Of a stretch of 64,000 nucleotides of DNA, positions 32,073 to 40,658 are shown in pieces. The stretch covers positions 124,001 through 188,000 of the forward strand of contig NZ_JAFCLS010000007.1 in the NCBI RefSeq assembly GCF_018131075.1, written 5' to 3'. The notes under the pieces were generated by a model, which saw only the letters and a program-made list of their open reading frames with translations, was not told where the DNA came from and made no database searches. Made by a program: the position numbers and the translations under genes. Positions within the stretch are counted from its first letter, which is position 1, and each line of letters starts with the position of its first letter. The DNA is from Bradyrhizobium sp. JYMT SZCCT0428 (GTDB lineage: Bacteria > Pseudomonadota > Alphaproteobacteria > Rhizobiales > Xanthobacteraceae).

Positions 32073-33782
32073 ATGCAAAAGCCAAAGTCCTTTTTCCGCG
32101 TGTTCACCGAAACCGGTCCGCTGACGGCGGTGGCGGTGGCGATTGCGCTGTTGATCGGGATCGCGGGACCGGCGTCCGCGCAGTTCTTCAATTTCGGTGG
32201 CTTCGGCGGTCCGCCACAACCGCAGCAGCGGCAGGCGCCGCGCAACAACAATGGCGGCTGGTTCGGCGGCGACTTCTTTACGCCGTTCCAGCAGCAGGCC
32301 CCGCAACAAGCCCCGCGCCAGGATTTCTCCAGGGCGCCGGCGCCCGCCAAGCGTGACACCGCGCCCGAACGTAACGTGCTGGTGCTCGGCGACGCCATGG
32401 CGGACTGGCTCGCCTACGGCCTGGAAGACGCCTACTCCGAACAGCCCGACATGGGCGTGATCCGCAAGCACAGGACCGTATCCGGCCTGATCAAATATCA
32501 GCCCAAGGGCGAGCCGTCCGATTGGGCTGCCGCCGCGCGCAGCATTCTCGCCAACGAGAAACCGGACGCCATCGTCGTCATGCTCGGCCTCAACGACCGC
32601 GCCGCGATCCGCGAGCCGGCGGTCGACAAGTCGAAGAAAGACGACAAGAAGACCGCCAAGCCGGCCGACACCAAACCCGAAGCCAAGCCCGGCGTGAAAC
32701 CGGATGGCTCGGCGGAGAGCGCCGCCAAGCCGGACGACAAGCCGGCCGATGCCGAAGCGGCCGACGATGCCGACAGCGATGCTCCGCATGTTGCAGCGCC
32801 GGAGAAGAGCTCGCGCTCGGCGGGCGGGCTCTACGAATTCCGCGACGAGCGCTGGGTCGAGCTCTACGCCAAGAAGATCGAAGAGATGATCGGCATCCTG
32901 AAATCCAAGGGCGTGCCGGTGCTGTGGGTCGGGCTGCCAGCGGTGCGCGGCGTCAAGGGCACGTCCGACTCGCTGTTCCTCAATGCGCTCTATCGCGACG
33001 CATCGGCCAAGGCCGGCATCACCTATGTCGATATCTGGGATGGCTTTGTCGACGAGGCCGGCCGCTTCCTGCAGAAGGGCCCCGACTTCGAAGGCCAGAT
33101 CCGCCAGCTGCGTTCCTATGACGGCGTGTATTTCACCAAGCCCGGCGCGCGCAAGCTCGCGCATTATGTCGAGCGTGAAGTCAGCCGCCTCCTGGCCTCC
33201 CGTTCCGGACCGATCGCGCTGCCGGTCGAACCGGCGACGCCCGACGCCAGTGCCGTGCCGGGCCAGCCGGCGCCGCGGCCGCTGGCCGGACCTATTTTGC
33301 CGCTGGTGGCCTCCTCGGTCGGTACCGATCAATTGCTCGGCGGACCGGGCACGCGTCCCGCCGCGGTCGATGCGCTTGCCGCGAGAACGCTGGTGAAGGG
33401 CGAGCCGCTGGCGGCGCCGGCCGGCCGCGCCGATGATTTCGCCTGGCCGCGCCGCGAGATTGGCCGCGAACAGGCCAAAGAACCCGGCAAGGACCAAGCC
33501 AAGGGCGAATCGCCGGTCGCTGCTACCTCACCTGACGGCACGGTCCCGGCAGCTGCGCCCGCCGCACCGCCGAAACCCCTTGCGCCGAAGCGGCAATTCC
33601 GTCCCGCGCAGACCGAACAGCCGGCATTGCGCGATTTCTTCGGCGGCTTCGGTGCGCCGCCGCCGCGCCAGATTGCACCAGCGCCGCCGCGCGCGCCTGG
33701 ACCCATCGCACCGGGCGTGCCGCGCCCGCCGGCTAACGTCGGACGAGCGGCGGAAGCACCGCCAGGCGCTTTCACAAGATAG
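32073..33782 (+). CDS. DUF459 SGNH-fold protein, catalytic residues apparently lost
   Basis: 569 aa from ATG 32073. Signal peptide to about residue 35, Gln/Asn/Pro-rich stretch (35-90), SGNH-like core (about 95-385), then a long Pro/Ala tail (400-569). The core has RNVLVLGDAMADWLAYGL where active members have GDS, so the Ser nucleophile is Ala, and RSYDGVYFTKPG where the usual DxxH has Tyr in place of His; block III GLND is intact. A Lys/Asp/Ala insert (about 190-250) interrupts the core. Probably a periplasmic non-catalytic carbohydrate or cell-wall binding protein. Role unknown; monocistronic. Confidence 0.82.
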   Translation: MQKPKSFFRVFTETGPLTAVAVAIALLIGIAGPASAQFFNFGGFGGPPQPQQRQAPRNNNGGWFGGDFFTPFQQQAPQQAPRQDFSRAPAPAKRDTAPERNVLVLGDAMADWLAYGLEDAYSEQPDMGVIRKHRTVSGLIKYQPKGEPSDWAAAARSILANEKPDAIVVMLGLNDRAAIREPAVDKSKKDDKKTAKPADTKPEAKPGVKPDGSAESAAKPDDKPADAEAADDADSDAPHVAAPEKSSRSAGGLYEFRDERWVELYAKKIEEMIGILKSKGVPVLWVGLPAVRGVKGTSDSLFLNALYRDASAKAGITYVDIWDGFVDEAGRFLQKGPDFEGQIRQLRSYDGVYFTKPGARKLAHYVEREVSRLLASRSGPIALPVEPATPDASAVPGQPAPRPLAGPILPLVASSVGTDQLLGGPGTRPAAVDALAARTLVKGEPLAAPAGRADDFAWPRREIGREQAKEPGKDQAKGESPVAATSPDGTVPAAAPAAPPKPLAPKRQFRPAQTEQPALRDFFGGFGAPPPRQIAPAPPRAPGPIAPGVPRPPANVGRAAEAPPGAFTR

Positions 33783-33793
33783 TTTTGTAACGA

Positions 33794-33910
33794 GTCATTC
33801 CGGGGCGATGCGTAAGCATCGAACCCGGAATCTCGCACAACGATCTCTAATCTCTGGATTCCGGGTTCACGCTTCGCGTGCCCTCAGGTGCGCAATTGCG
33901 CACCGGGGAG
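33794..33910. repeat. Intergenic inverted repeat, GTCATTCCGGGG..CCCGGAATC type, with nested palindrome
   Basis: Arms GTCATTCCGGGG/CCCGGAATCT and GGATTCCGGGTTC, plus the 18-bp palindrome GGTGCGCAATTGCGCACC at 33887-33904. Related to 46815-46890. Confidence 0.7.
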
Positions 33911-33915
33911 CGGAC

Positions 33916-34314
33916 CTAGCCGTAATACCGCCACCGCGACGGCGGCGGGCGGCGCGGCTGTCGGGTCATCAACAGCGCCAGTGCGAATCCGATCCCGCCT
34001 GCAACCAGAAGCGCGCCGAGCGGATTGTCCTGCACGGTTTTCGCCATTGCCTTCTGGCCGTCGCGGATGGTGTCGCCGCTGTTGTCGTAGGCGTCCTTGA
34101 AGGTGTCCACGGCGTCCTTGGCGTAGGTGGCCGCCGCATCGGTGGCGTCGCGCGCGGCGTCCTTGGCCTGGCCGTACAGATTCTGCACGGTGCCTGCGGC
34201 CTCGCGCGCGCGGCCTTCGGCCTGCGTCTTGGCATCACCCGTCATGCTACCGACGGCGCCTTCGACCTTACCGGCGAAATCCTTCGCCGAACCTGCAATT
34301 CGATCCTTGTCCAT
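33916..34314 (-). CDS. CsbD-family stress protein with C-terminal membrane helix
   Basis: 132 aa from ATG 34314 (GGGAG at good spacing). N-terminal CsbD segment (DKDRIAGSAKDFAGKVEGAVG), a long Ala/Asp/Lys amphipathic helix, then a C-terminal helix DNPLGALLVAGGIGFALALL and a basic Pro/Arg end, which resembles the tail anchor of ElaB/YqjD proteins. Such proteins are general stress responsive; molecular function unknown. A second CsbD protein is at 61114. Confidence 0.85.
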   Translation of the reverse strand: MDKDRIAGSAKDFAGKVEGAVGSMTGDAKTQAEGRAREAAGTVQNLYGQAKDAARDATDAAATYAKDAVDTFKDAYDNSGDTIRDGQKAMAKTVQDNPLGALLVAGGIGFALALLMTRQPRRPPPSRWRYYG

Positions 34315-34383
34315 CACGATCACTCCCTGTTTCAGAGGAAGTAACCGACGAGACGCTGGCAAGTTCCGACGTCTTCCAGACCT

Positions 34384-35118
34384 CTATAGGATAAGCCCGC
34401 CATCGACCACAATGGTCTGCCCGATGACATAGGACGCCAGCGGCGACGCCAGGAACAGCGCAGCGCCGGCCATGTCGGCGGGGGTGCCGAGACGCTTCAG
34501 CGGAATCCGTTCCAGCGCGCCTTCGAGCCGCTTCGGATTTGCTGTCGTCGCCTTGGTCATCTTGGTGTCGACCAGGCCCGGCGCGATGCCGTTGACGCGG
34601 ATGCCGTTCTCGGCCCATGCCTCGCCGAGCGTGCGCGTCAAGCCGACCGCGCCGGTCTTCGAGGCATTGTAGGCCGGATTGCCCATGGTCGAATGATAGG
34701 CCGCGGTCGAACTGACGATGATCAGCGATCCCTTGCTGGCGCTCAGCATCGCGTGAAATTTCGTCGCGCACGCCATCAGGCTCATCAGGTTGACCTCGAG
34801 CACCTTGCGAAAGCCATCCATTTCGAATTCGCCGCGCCGGTAGATCACCGCGCCCTGCGCCAGCACCAGCACGTCCAGCCCATCGAACGACGGCTTGAAC
34901 TGCTCGATCGCCTGCGCGCTGCTGACGTCGAGCTGTGCATATTCGAGACCTTGAAGGTTCGATCCTTCGCCGGCGAAGTAATCCGCCGCTTTGGCGCGGG
35001 TGCCGCAGACCGCAACCCGCGCCCCCTTGGCGCGGAACGCCTGCGCGATGCCGTTGCCGATCCCGCTGGAGCCGCCGACCACCAGCACCTGCTTGCCGCT
35101 GAAATCGAGTTCGTTCAT
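34384..35118 (-). CDS. Short-chain dehydrogenase/reductase
   Basis: NAD(P)-dependent oxidoreductase, classical SDR of 244 aa from ATG 35118 (AGAAAGG at 9-nt spacing; ATG 35127 abuts that site). Cofactor motif VVGGSSGIGNGIA, then catalytic Ser (SLIIVSSTAAYHS) and YNASK, and C-terminal VVDGG. The NNAG motif is altered to LAQGA. Substrate not inferable. 65 nt upstream of the CsbD gene; the GNAT gene lies just upstream on the same strand (14 nt gap), so GNAT and SDR may be co-transcribed. Confidence 0.9.
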   Translation of the reverse strand: MNELDFSGKQVLVVGGSSGIGNGIAQAFRAKGARVAVCGTRAKAADYFAGEGSNLQGLEYAQLDVSSAQAIEQFKPSFDGLDVLVLAQGAVIYRRGEFEMDGFRKVLEVNLMSLMACATKFHAMLSASKGSLIIVSSTAAYHSTMGNPAYNASKTGAVGLTRTLGEAWAENGIRVNGIAPGLVDTKMTKATTANPKRLEGALERIPLKRLGTPADMAGAALFLASPLASYVIGQTIVVDGGLIL

Positions 35119-35132
35119 CGCCTGCATCCTTT

Positions 35133-35651
35133 CTAGCTTGAGCTCTCATCGAGGAAGTTGACCATGAGAACCTCGTCGTAATATCGCCCGTTGTGCTTGA
35201 GGGCTTTCTTTTCATAGCCGTATTCGACGAAACCCATCGCGCGATAAAGTTTTCGCGCGCTTTCATTCTCGCTCACCACAGTCAGTTGCACCAGCTCCGC
35301 GCGCCCGCGCGCATGGTCGAGCACCGCCGCAACCAGGCTTTTTCCGAGCCCCATGTTCCGCGCCGCGGCCCGGACATACATGGTCCAGAGGCGTCCCTTG
35401 TGCGCCTGCTTCAAATTTTCCTGCGCGGAATATCCGGCTATTCCGGCAATCGTCCCATCGAGGAACGCAGCGAAAATATCCGCAAGCCCGAGCCTCGCCT
35501 CGAACCAGGACAGCGGCTCTGCGCTTTCGCGTCCGAACGTGCTGCCGAAGGCTTCAGGATTTTTCTGCAGCGCCTCCAGCCGGATGTCCCGGTAAAGCGC
35601 GGCGTCCGAAATCTGCAGGCGGCGAATTTGCAGTCCGGGAATATTGGCCAC
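35133..35651 (-). CDS. GNAT-family N-acetyltransferase
   Basis: 172 aa from GTG 35651 (AGG seven nt upstream). The longer frame to 35783 runs through a dispersed repeat, so those codons are spurious. GNAT landmarks: LQIRRLQISDAALYRDIRLEAL at the start, motif A MYVRAAARNMGLGKSLVAAVL (about 90-110) and motif B AELVQLTVVSENESARKLYRAMGF. Acetyl acceptor unknown; resembles the small-molecule/ribosomal-protein acetyltransferases. Confidence 0.85.
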   Translation of the reverse strand: MANIPGLQIRRLQISDAALYRDIRLEALQKNPEAFGSTFGRESAEPLSWFEARLGLADIFAAFLDGTIAGIAGYSAQENLKQAHKGRLWTMYVRAAARNMGLGKSLVAAVLDHARGRAELVQLTVVSENESARKLYRAMGFVEYGYEKKALKHNGRYYDEVLMVNFLDESSS

Positions 35652-35669
35652 CGTTGCACCTGTTAATGC

Positions 35670-35731
35670 AGAATCTTGTTTTGACGCGTTTTCTTCACGC
35701 GAACCGGAGTCCACTTCGCTGGAAAACGCTC
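35670..35731 (-). repeat. AAGCGTTTTC..CAAAACAAGATTCT dispersed repeat, minus orientation
   Basis: Reverse complement reads AGCGTTTTCCAGCGAAGTGG then ACTCCGGTTCGCGTGAAGAA and AACGCGTCAAAACAAGATTC, closely matching 58539-58600. It supplies an open frame in phase with the GNAT gene. Confidence 0.7.
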
Positions 35732-35821
35732 TAGTTTGACCTGTCTGCGGATCGGTGCCAGCCTTGTCAATCCTGCAACGCAATGCACAAATTCCGCGAG
35801 CATTTTAGGTCAGAATCCGCG

Positions 35822-36601
35822 ATGTCAGATTTCAGAGAGCTCAGCCGTTCGGTCAAGGGCCTGACCGTTCTCGTCACCGGCGCCGCCAGCGGCATGGGCC
35901 GCGCCACCGCGCTGGTGTTCGCCGCCGAAGGCGCCAATGTTGCCGTCACCGACATCAACGCCGAGGCCACGCAGGCGGTCGCCGATGAAATCAAGGAAAG
36001 GGGCGGCAGCGCCAAGGCCTGGGCACTCGACGTCGCCAACGCCGGTGACATCATCAAGGTCGTCGGCGCCATCGCGGCGCATTTCGGCGGCCTCGACATC
36101 CTGATCAACAATGCCGGCCTGTCGCTGCGCGCCCCGATCGACGCGGACGGCTATGACGAGGCGTGGACCAAGGCGCTGGCTGTGATGCTGACCGCGCATC
36201 CGCGCATCATTCGTGCCGCGCTGCCGCATTTGCGCCGATCCAAATGCCCGCGGATCGTCAACATCGCCTCCACCGAAGCGCTCGGCGCCACCGCAACGAA
36301 CAGCCCGTACGCGGCCGCCAAGGCCGGCGTCACCGGCCTGACCCGCGCGCTCGCCGTGGAACTCGGCCGCGAGGGCATCACGGTGAACTGTATCTGCCCG
36401 GGACCGATCCGGACCGGGATCACCGAGCGGATTGCGGAGGAGCACAAGACCATCTTCGCCAAACGCCGCACCGCACTCGGCCGCTACGGCGATCCCGAGG
36501 AAGTCGCCCATATGACGTTGAGCCTGTGCCTGCCGGCCGCATCATACCTGACCGGCGTGGTTATTCCGGTGGACGGCGGGTTGATGGCGCGGAATGCGTA
36601 G
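35822..36601 (+). CDS. Short-chain dehydrogenase/reductase (FabG-like)
   Basis: 259 aa from ATG 35822. TGAASGMGRATA cofactor loop, Asp after beta-2 (VTDIN) suggesting NAD preference, LINNAG, catalytic YAAAK in TNSPYAAAKAG and C-terminal PVDGG. Ser of the triad is in VNIASTEAL. Substrate unknown. Independent transcription unit divergent from the GNAT gene. Confidence 0.9.
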   Translation: MSDFRELSRSVKGLTVLVTGAASGMGRATALVFAAEGANVAVTDINAEATQAVADEIKERGGSAKAWALDVANAGDIIKVVGAIAAHFGGLDILINNAGLSLRAPIDADGYDEAWTKALAVMLTAHPRIIRAALPHLRRSKCPRIVNIASTEALGATATNSPYAAAKAGVTGLTRALAVELGREGITVNCICPGPIRTGITERIAEEHKTIFAKRRTALGRYGDPEEVAHMTLSLCLPAASYLTGVVIPVDGGLMARNA

Positions 36602-36609
36602 CTCCCTTC

Positions 36610-36733
36610 GTCATTGCCGGGCATAGCCGTCTGAAGGACGGCGTCGCTTCCGCTCGACTATGACCCGGCAATCCATCCCTCGAAGAGCACTTTGCGAAGA
36701 TTGATGGATGCCCGGATCAAGTCCGGGCATGAC
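36610..36733. repeat. Intergenic palindromic repeat, TGCCGGGC type, with inserted hairpin
   Basis: Same family as 6666-6750, but the first hairpin loop is enlarged by a nested palindrome (GCCGTCTGAAGGACGGC) and flanking CATAG/CTATG. Second hairpin TGCCCGGATCAAGTCCGGGCA is unchanged. Confidence 0.72.
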
Positions 36734-36841
36734 AGCTGTGCGCTTGGCAAGCGCTCCCAAACGTTGACTTGAGCCCATCACGGAGTAGCTTTTTATCCAA
36801 ACGAAGCGGGACAACCGCCCGCCTCTTACGGAGAAAACGCC

Positions 36842-37732
36842 ATGACGGTCACGATCCGGCAGCTGGGTAAGCACTTCTTTGGCGAGGTTTCCGGCGTCGA
36901 TCTGCGAAAACCGCTGACGCCGCAGGAGGCCCAAGACATCGAAGCCGGCATGGACAAATACGCCGTGCTGCTGTTTCGCGGCCAGGACATTACCGACGAG
37001 CAGCAGATGGCGTTCGCGCTGAACTTCGGCGAGCGGGAAAATCCGCGCGGCGGCAGTGTCGTCAAGCCGGAGGATTCGCGGCTGGCTCAGACCGGGCTCA
37101 ACGACGTCTCCAACCTCGGCAAGGACGGCAAGCCGCTGCCGCGCGACAGCCGCGTGAACCTGTTCAACCTCGGCAATTGCCTGTGGCATTCCGACTCATC
37201 GTTCCGCCCGATCCCCGCAAAATTCTCGCTGCTGTCGGCGCGGGTGGTGAACCCGAAGGGCGGCAACACCGAATTCGCCGACATGCGCGCGGCCTATGAC
37301 GCGCTCGAAGACGAGACCAAGGCCGAGATCGAGGACATGATCTGCGAGCATTCGCTGATGTATTCGCGGGGATCGCTCGGTTTCCTCGACTACACCGATG
37401 AAGAGAAGGAATTGTTCAAGCCGGTGCTGCAGCGGCTGGTGCGCACCCATCCGGTGCATGGCCGCAAGTCGCTGTACCTGTCGTCGCATGCCGGCGCCAT
37501 CAGGGGCATGACCATGCCGGAGGCGCGGGTCCTGCTGCGCGACCTCAACGAGCACGCCACGCAGAGCGAATTCGTCCACGTCCATAAATGGACGCTGCAT
37601 GACCTCGTGATGTGGGACAACCGCCAGACCATGCATCGCGTGCGCCGCTACGACCAGTCGCAGCCCCGCGACATGCGACGCGCCACGGTGGCGGGCACGG
37701 CGCCGACGGTGGCGCAACAGGCGGAGGAGTAG
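36842..37732 (+). CDS. Alpha-ketoglutarate-dependent dioxygenase, TauD/TfdA family (TfdA-alpha-like)
   Basis: Non-heme Fe(II) enzyme coupling 2-oxoglutarate decarboxylation to hydroxylation of a substrate, often ether or sulfonate cleavage. 296 aa from ATG 36842. The iron ligands are visible: His116-x-Asp118 in GNCLWHSDSSFRP and His265 in WDNRQTMHRVRRYD; Arg residues for the cosubstrate follow (RDMRRATV). The overall sequence matches what I remember of TfdA-alpha proteins of Bradyrhizobium, which cleave 2,4-D-type aryloxyacetates. That substrate is inferred from family; no other aryloxyacetate genes are adjacent. Confidence 0.88.
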   Translation: MTVTIRQLGKHFFGEVSGVDLRKPLTPQEAQDIEAGMDKYAVLLFRGQDITDEQQMAFALNFGERENPRGGSVVKPEDSRLAQTGLNDVSNLGKDGKPLPRDSRVNLFNLGNCLWHSDSSFRPIPAKFSLLSARVVNPKGGNTEFADMRAAYDALEDETKAEIEDMICEHSLMYSRGSLGFLDYTDEEKELFKPVLQRLVRTHPVHGRKSLYLSSHAGAIRGMTMPEARVLLRDLNEHATQSEFVHVHKWTLHDLVMWDNRQTMHRVRRYDQSQPRDMRRATVAGTAPTVAQQAEE

Positions 37733-37746
37733 CGCGAAAATTTCCT

Positions 37747-37881
37747 GTCGTCCCTGCGAAAGCAGGGACCCATACGCCGTGTCCTCTCATGGAAATGAGA
37801 TAGCCGATACAGCGATGGAGCAACCGCCGCACTCAACGACAGGCTTTTGGGGTTATGGGTCCCTGCGTTCGCAGGGACGAC
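37747..37881. repeat. Intergenic palindromic repeat, GTCGTCCCTGC..GCAGGGACGAC variant
   Basis: Arms GTCGTCCCTGCGAAAGCAGG and CCTGCGTTCGCAGGGACGAC; the core GGGACCCATACGCC also pairs with GGTTATGGGTCCC. Between convergent gene ends. Confidence 0.75.
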
Positions 37882-37894
37882 ACCGAGGGTGTAG

Positions 37895-38830
37895 CTACGC
37901 GCGACCGCCCTCAATGCAGCCTTCCATGATCCCATCGATCTCGGCGCGCGAGAGGACGCCGATCTCGGCAACGAACACCATCCGGGTCCGGGGCATTCCC
38001 GCCGGCAGTGGCCCGCCGGGGGCCAGCGTCGCGCGTCCGCCGGCAAACTGAAGCAACATCAACCTGCCGGGCTGCTCCACGGATTCGAACAGCCCCTTCG
38101 CCCGCGCCAGCTTCGGCGCGAGCCGATTGATCGCCGCCTGCAATCGGGACAACGACAGCGGCCGTTCCGACGTCCAGCTCAGCGCCTCGAAGCGATCGGT
38201 CGCTGGCCGCCGCTGCCCCGGCTCGCGTAGCACCGGCGCGCGATCCGGATCCGAAGGGAAGAGGAGCGCCATCGGAACCTCGCCGTGCGGCGCATCGACC
38301 AGCACCGCGGCCGGGCGGATCGCCCGAACAGCATCGCGCACCCGAGCGGAATCGGCCGCCTCCACGAGGTCCACCTTGCTCAGCGCGATCACATCGGCCG
38401 CCCGTATCTGGGACCGCAGCAGGGCGTCGTCGAACCTGTCGACCGACGTCGTGGCATCCACGACGCACAGCACCGTTTCGAGCGGCGCCTCGCGCCAGAT
38501 CACCGGATCCATCAGATTGCGCACGATGTCCTGGGGATCGGCGACCCCGCTGGTTTCGATCACGATGAATTCCGGCCGCGGATCGCGCCGCAACAAGCCA
38601 GCCAGCGTGCGCAAGAGATCGCCTTCGAGCGAGCAACAGATGCAGCCATTGCTCAGGCTCACCACGCCGTCGGCGGCGCCGGTAATCAGCTCCGCATCGA
38701 TATTGATCGCGCCGAAATCGTTGACGACGGCGGCAATCCGCCTGCCCCCGGCATGCGCCAGCAGATGGTTCACGACCGTGGTCTTGCCCGCCCCGAGGAA
38801 GCCGGCCACGAGCACGACCGGAACCGGCAC
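37895..38830 (-). CDS. COG0523/CobW-family GTPase, putative metallochaperone
   Basis: 311 aa from GTG 38830, one base after the stop of the upstream amidohydrolase (TGAgGTG), so translation is coupled. P-loop GFLGAGKTTVVNHLL (about 9-22), the metal motif NGCICCSL (CxCC), Walker B-like FIVIETSGVADP, and SKVD guanine specificity. C-terminal CobW_C domain about 215-300. COG0523 proteins deliver or insert zinc, cobalt or nickel into client enzymes. The tight link with a metal-dependent amidohydrolase suggests that enzyme as client, which is inference. Confidence 0.88.
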   Translation of the reverse strand: MPVPVVLVAGFLGAGKTTVVNHLLAHAGGRRIAAVVNDFGAINIDAELITGAADGVVSLSNGCICCSLEGDLLRTLAGLLRRDPRPEFIVIETSGVADPQDIVRNLMDPVIWREAPLETVLCVVDATTSVDRFDDALLRSQIRAADVIALSKVDLVEAADSARVRDAVRAIRPAAVLVDAPHGEVPMALLFPSDPDRAPVLREPGQRRPATDRFEALSWTSERPLSLSRLQAAINRLAPKLARAKGLFESVEQPGRLMLLQFAGGRATLAPGGPLPAGMPRTRMVFVAEIGVLSRAEIDGIMEGCIEGGRA

Positions 38831-38831
38831 C

Positions 38832-40322
38832 TCAGCCCCCGGCAACGGGCCGGCGCACCGGCTGGCCGGGCCGCGCCGCCACATCGAGCACGCCGTCTGA
38901 TATCAGCGGCTGGCCGCTGACCACCAGATGACGCACGCCTTCCGACGGGCGGTTCATCGCCGAGAACGTCGCCCGGTCGCTCAGCGTTTCGTAATCGAAC
39001 ACGACGATGTCGGCATCCGCACCCGCCTGCAGCCGGCCTTTCGCGCGCATCGCCGGCGTAGAGGCGCCAAGAATTTCCGCGGGGATCAGCGCGCATTTTC
39101 GGATGCCTTCGAGCAGCGACACTTTGCGGCGCTCGCGCACCCACTCGCGGATGAAGCGCGTGAAGCAACCCGCCGAGCGCGGATGCGAGGTCGCGTCGTC
39201 GGGCAGCGGCCAGGCGTCGCCGGTGTAGGGGCGGCCGTCCGTCAGCGTCCAGGGCATGGCGTCGGAGGCGATCGCGCCGCCGGGATAGAGCACCGCCATG
39301 TCGAGGAGATCGCGATGATGCGCGTTATTGTCGATATCCAGAACGTGCCACAGAACCAGCGTGGAAGGTTCCGCGGCCTGTGCCGCCAGCAGCTCCTGCC
39401 GGTCGCGGAAGCGATGCCCGTCGGTCACCCGCTGCACCGAATCATAGCCGAGGCCGTTGCGCGCTTCGAATTCGGGGTCGCTGAAGAACGCCGCCGCCAG
39501 CACCGTCGAACCGGTGCCGTAGGGATAGGCTTCGACCGTGATGGGCAGCCCCTGCGCCTGCGCCTTGGCGACCAGCGCGACGCAACGCTCGATGTCTGTC
39601 TTGCTGGAAGAATTGAAATGGCAGATGTGCATGTGCGCGCCGGTGGCGCCGGCATAGCCGATCAGGCGGATATAGGCCTCCGCAGCGCTCTCCGGATCGA
39701 TGCGCGCCATGTAGGCGACGTGGGTGAAGGTCGGCACCTCGCGCGCCGCCGCCAGCTGGCACACGGCGGTCAGCTCCTGCACGCCGGCGCCCGGGGCATA
39801 GGCGTTGAGGATACCGATGCCGATGCCACCCTCGCTCAGCCCGCCCCCGATTCGCTCGAGGATCCCTGCCACTTCGGTTTCGCTGGCCACGTTGTCGATC
39901 CAGCGGCGGTCGCGCATCGCATTGCCGAACGCCTCCAGCGAGCTTTCCGCGTTGGAGCCGGTCATCGCACCGATACGCGCGAACGCCCAGTTGACCGCGG
40001 CGCCGTAGTTCAGCACGCGTCCTTTCTCGGCCTGGCGCCGATACCAGGATGCGACCGGCAAGACGCCGGCCTCGAGGTCGAGCGACGTGGTGACGCCGTC
40101 GAAGGCCTGCATGCGGTCGGCCGGGATCGACTGGCCGTGCGCGTGCAAATCGATGAAGCCGGGGGCCACGACCAGGCCGGTAGCGTCGATCGTGCGCTCG
40201 GCGCTGCCAAGCCCGGTGCCGACGGCGGCGATCTTGCCATCGAGCACCGCCACATCGCCGATGGCGTCCATGCCGCTGGCCGGATCCACCACCCGGCCAC
40301 CCGTTATTACCAAACCAGCCAT
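38832..40322 (-). CDS. N-acyl-D-amino-acid deacylase / D-glutamate deacylase-like amidohydrolase
   Basis: 496 aa from ATG 40322 with GGGAGTGACGAG upstream. Amidohydrolase superfamily: N-terminal beta strand LVITGGRVVDPASG, metal motif FIDLHAHGQ (HxH near 60), later His in FTHVAYMAR and HICHFN, and GAIASDAMPW with the catalytic Asp. At the position where canonical D-aminoacylases have a metal-binding Cys the sequence reads TTSLDLEAGVLP, so Glu may replace it. Predicted to hydrolyse N-acyl-D-amino acids or a related amide. Forms an operon with a COG0523 GTPase. Confidence 0.8.
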   Translation of the reverse strand: MAGLVITGGRVVDPASGMDAIGDVAVLDGKIAAVGTGLGSAERTIDATGLVVAPGFIDLHAHGQSIPADRMQAFDGVTTSLDLEAGVLPVASWYRRQAEKGRVLNYGAAVNWAFARIGAMTGSNAESSLEAFGNAMRDRRWIDNVASETEVAGILERIGGGLSEGGIGIGILNAYAPGAGVQELTAVCQLAAAREVPTFTHVAYMARIDPESAAEAYIRLIGYAGATGAHMHICHFNSSSKTDIERCVALVAKAQAQGLPITVEAYPYGTGSTVLAAAFFSDPEFEARNGLGYDSVQRVTDGHRFRDRQELLAAQAAEPSTLVLWHVLDIDNNAHHRDLLDMAVLYPGGAIASDAMPWTLTDGRPYTGDAWPLPDDATSHPRSAGCFTRFIREWVRERRKVSLLEGIRKCALIPAEILGASTPAMRAKGRLQAGADADIVVFDYETLSDRATFSAMNRPSEGVRHLVVSGQPLISDGVLDVAARPGQPVRRPVAGG

Positions 40323-40658
40323 CTCGTCACTCCCGAATTCTGAAAGCCGTTCCCCGCGGAGCCGGCTCAGCTTCGGAGGCGTGCGGACTGGCGAACAAAA
40401 ACCGCAGCGACCCATAGAGGCAGATTTTCGGACGGGCAACAACCTCTGCCGGCGGAGGGGCATGCATCCGCGAGTGGCACAACGGAGTGGCGGTATAAAA
40501 TCCATCGTCGTCCCTGCGGACGGAGGGACCCATACGCCGTGACCTCGATGGTAAAATCCAGGCGGGAGACACACGCGCGTCAGAGTGCCACCGCACTCAA
40601 CCATACACATTTGGGGTTATGGGTCCCTGCGTTCGCAGGGACGACGCGGTGGGTGGGG
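40323..40658. other. Intergenic region between yqgE and the amidohydrolase operon
   Basis: 336 bases without a gene. The right part is the palindromic repeat at 40507-40645; the rest must hold the promoter for the amidohydrolase-COG0523 operon, in which I see no clear operator. Confidence 0.6.
40507..40645. repeat. Intergenic palindromic repeat, GTCGTCCCTGC variant
   Basis: Arms GTCGTCCCTGCGGACGGAGG and CCTGCGTTCGCAGGGACGAC with the shared GGGACCCATACGCC core. Third copy of this variant family in 9 kb. Confidence 0.75.
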
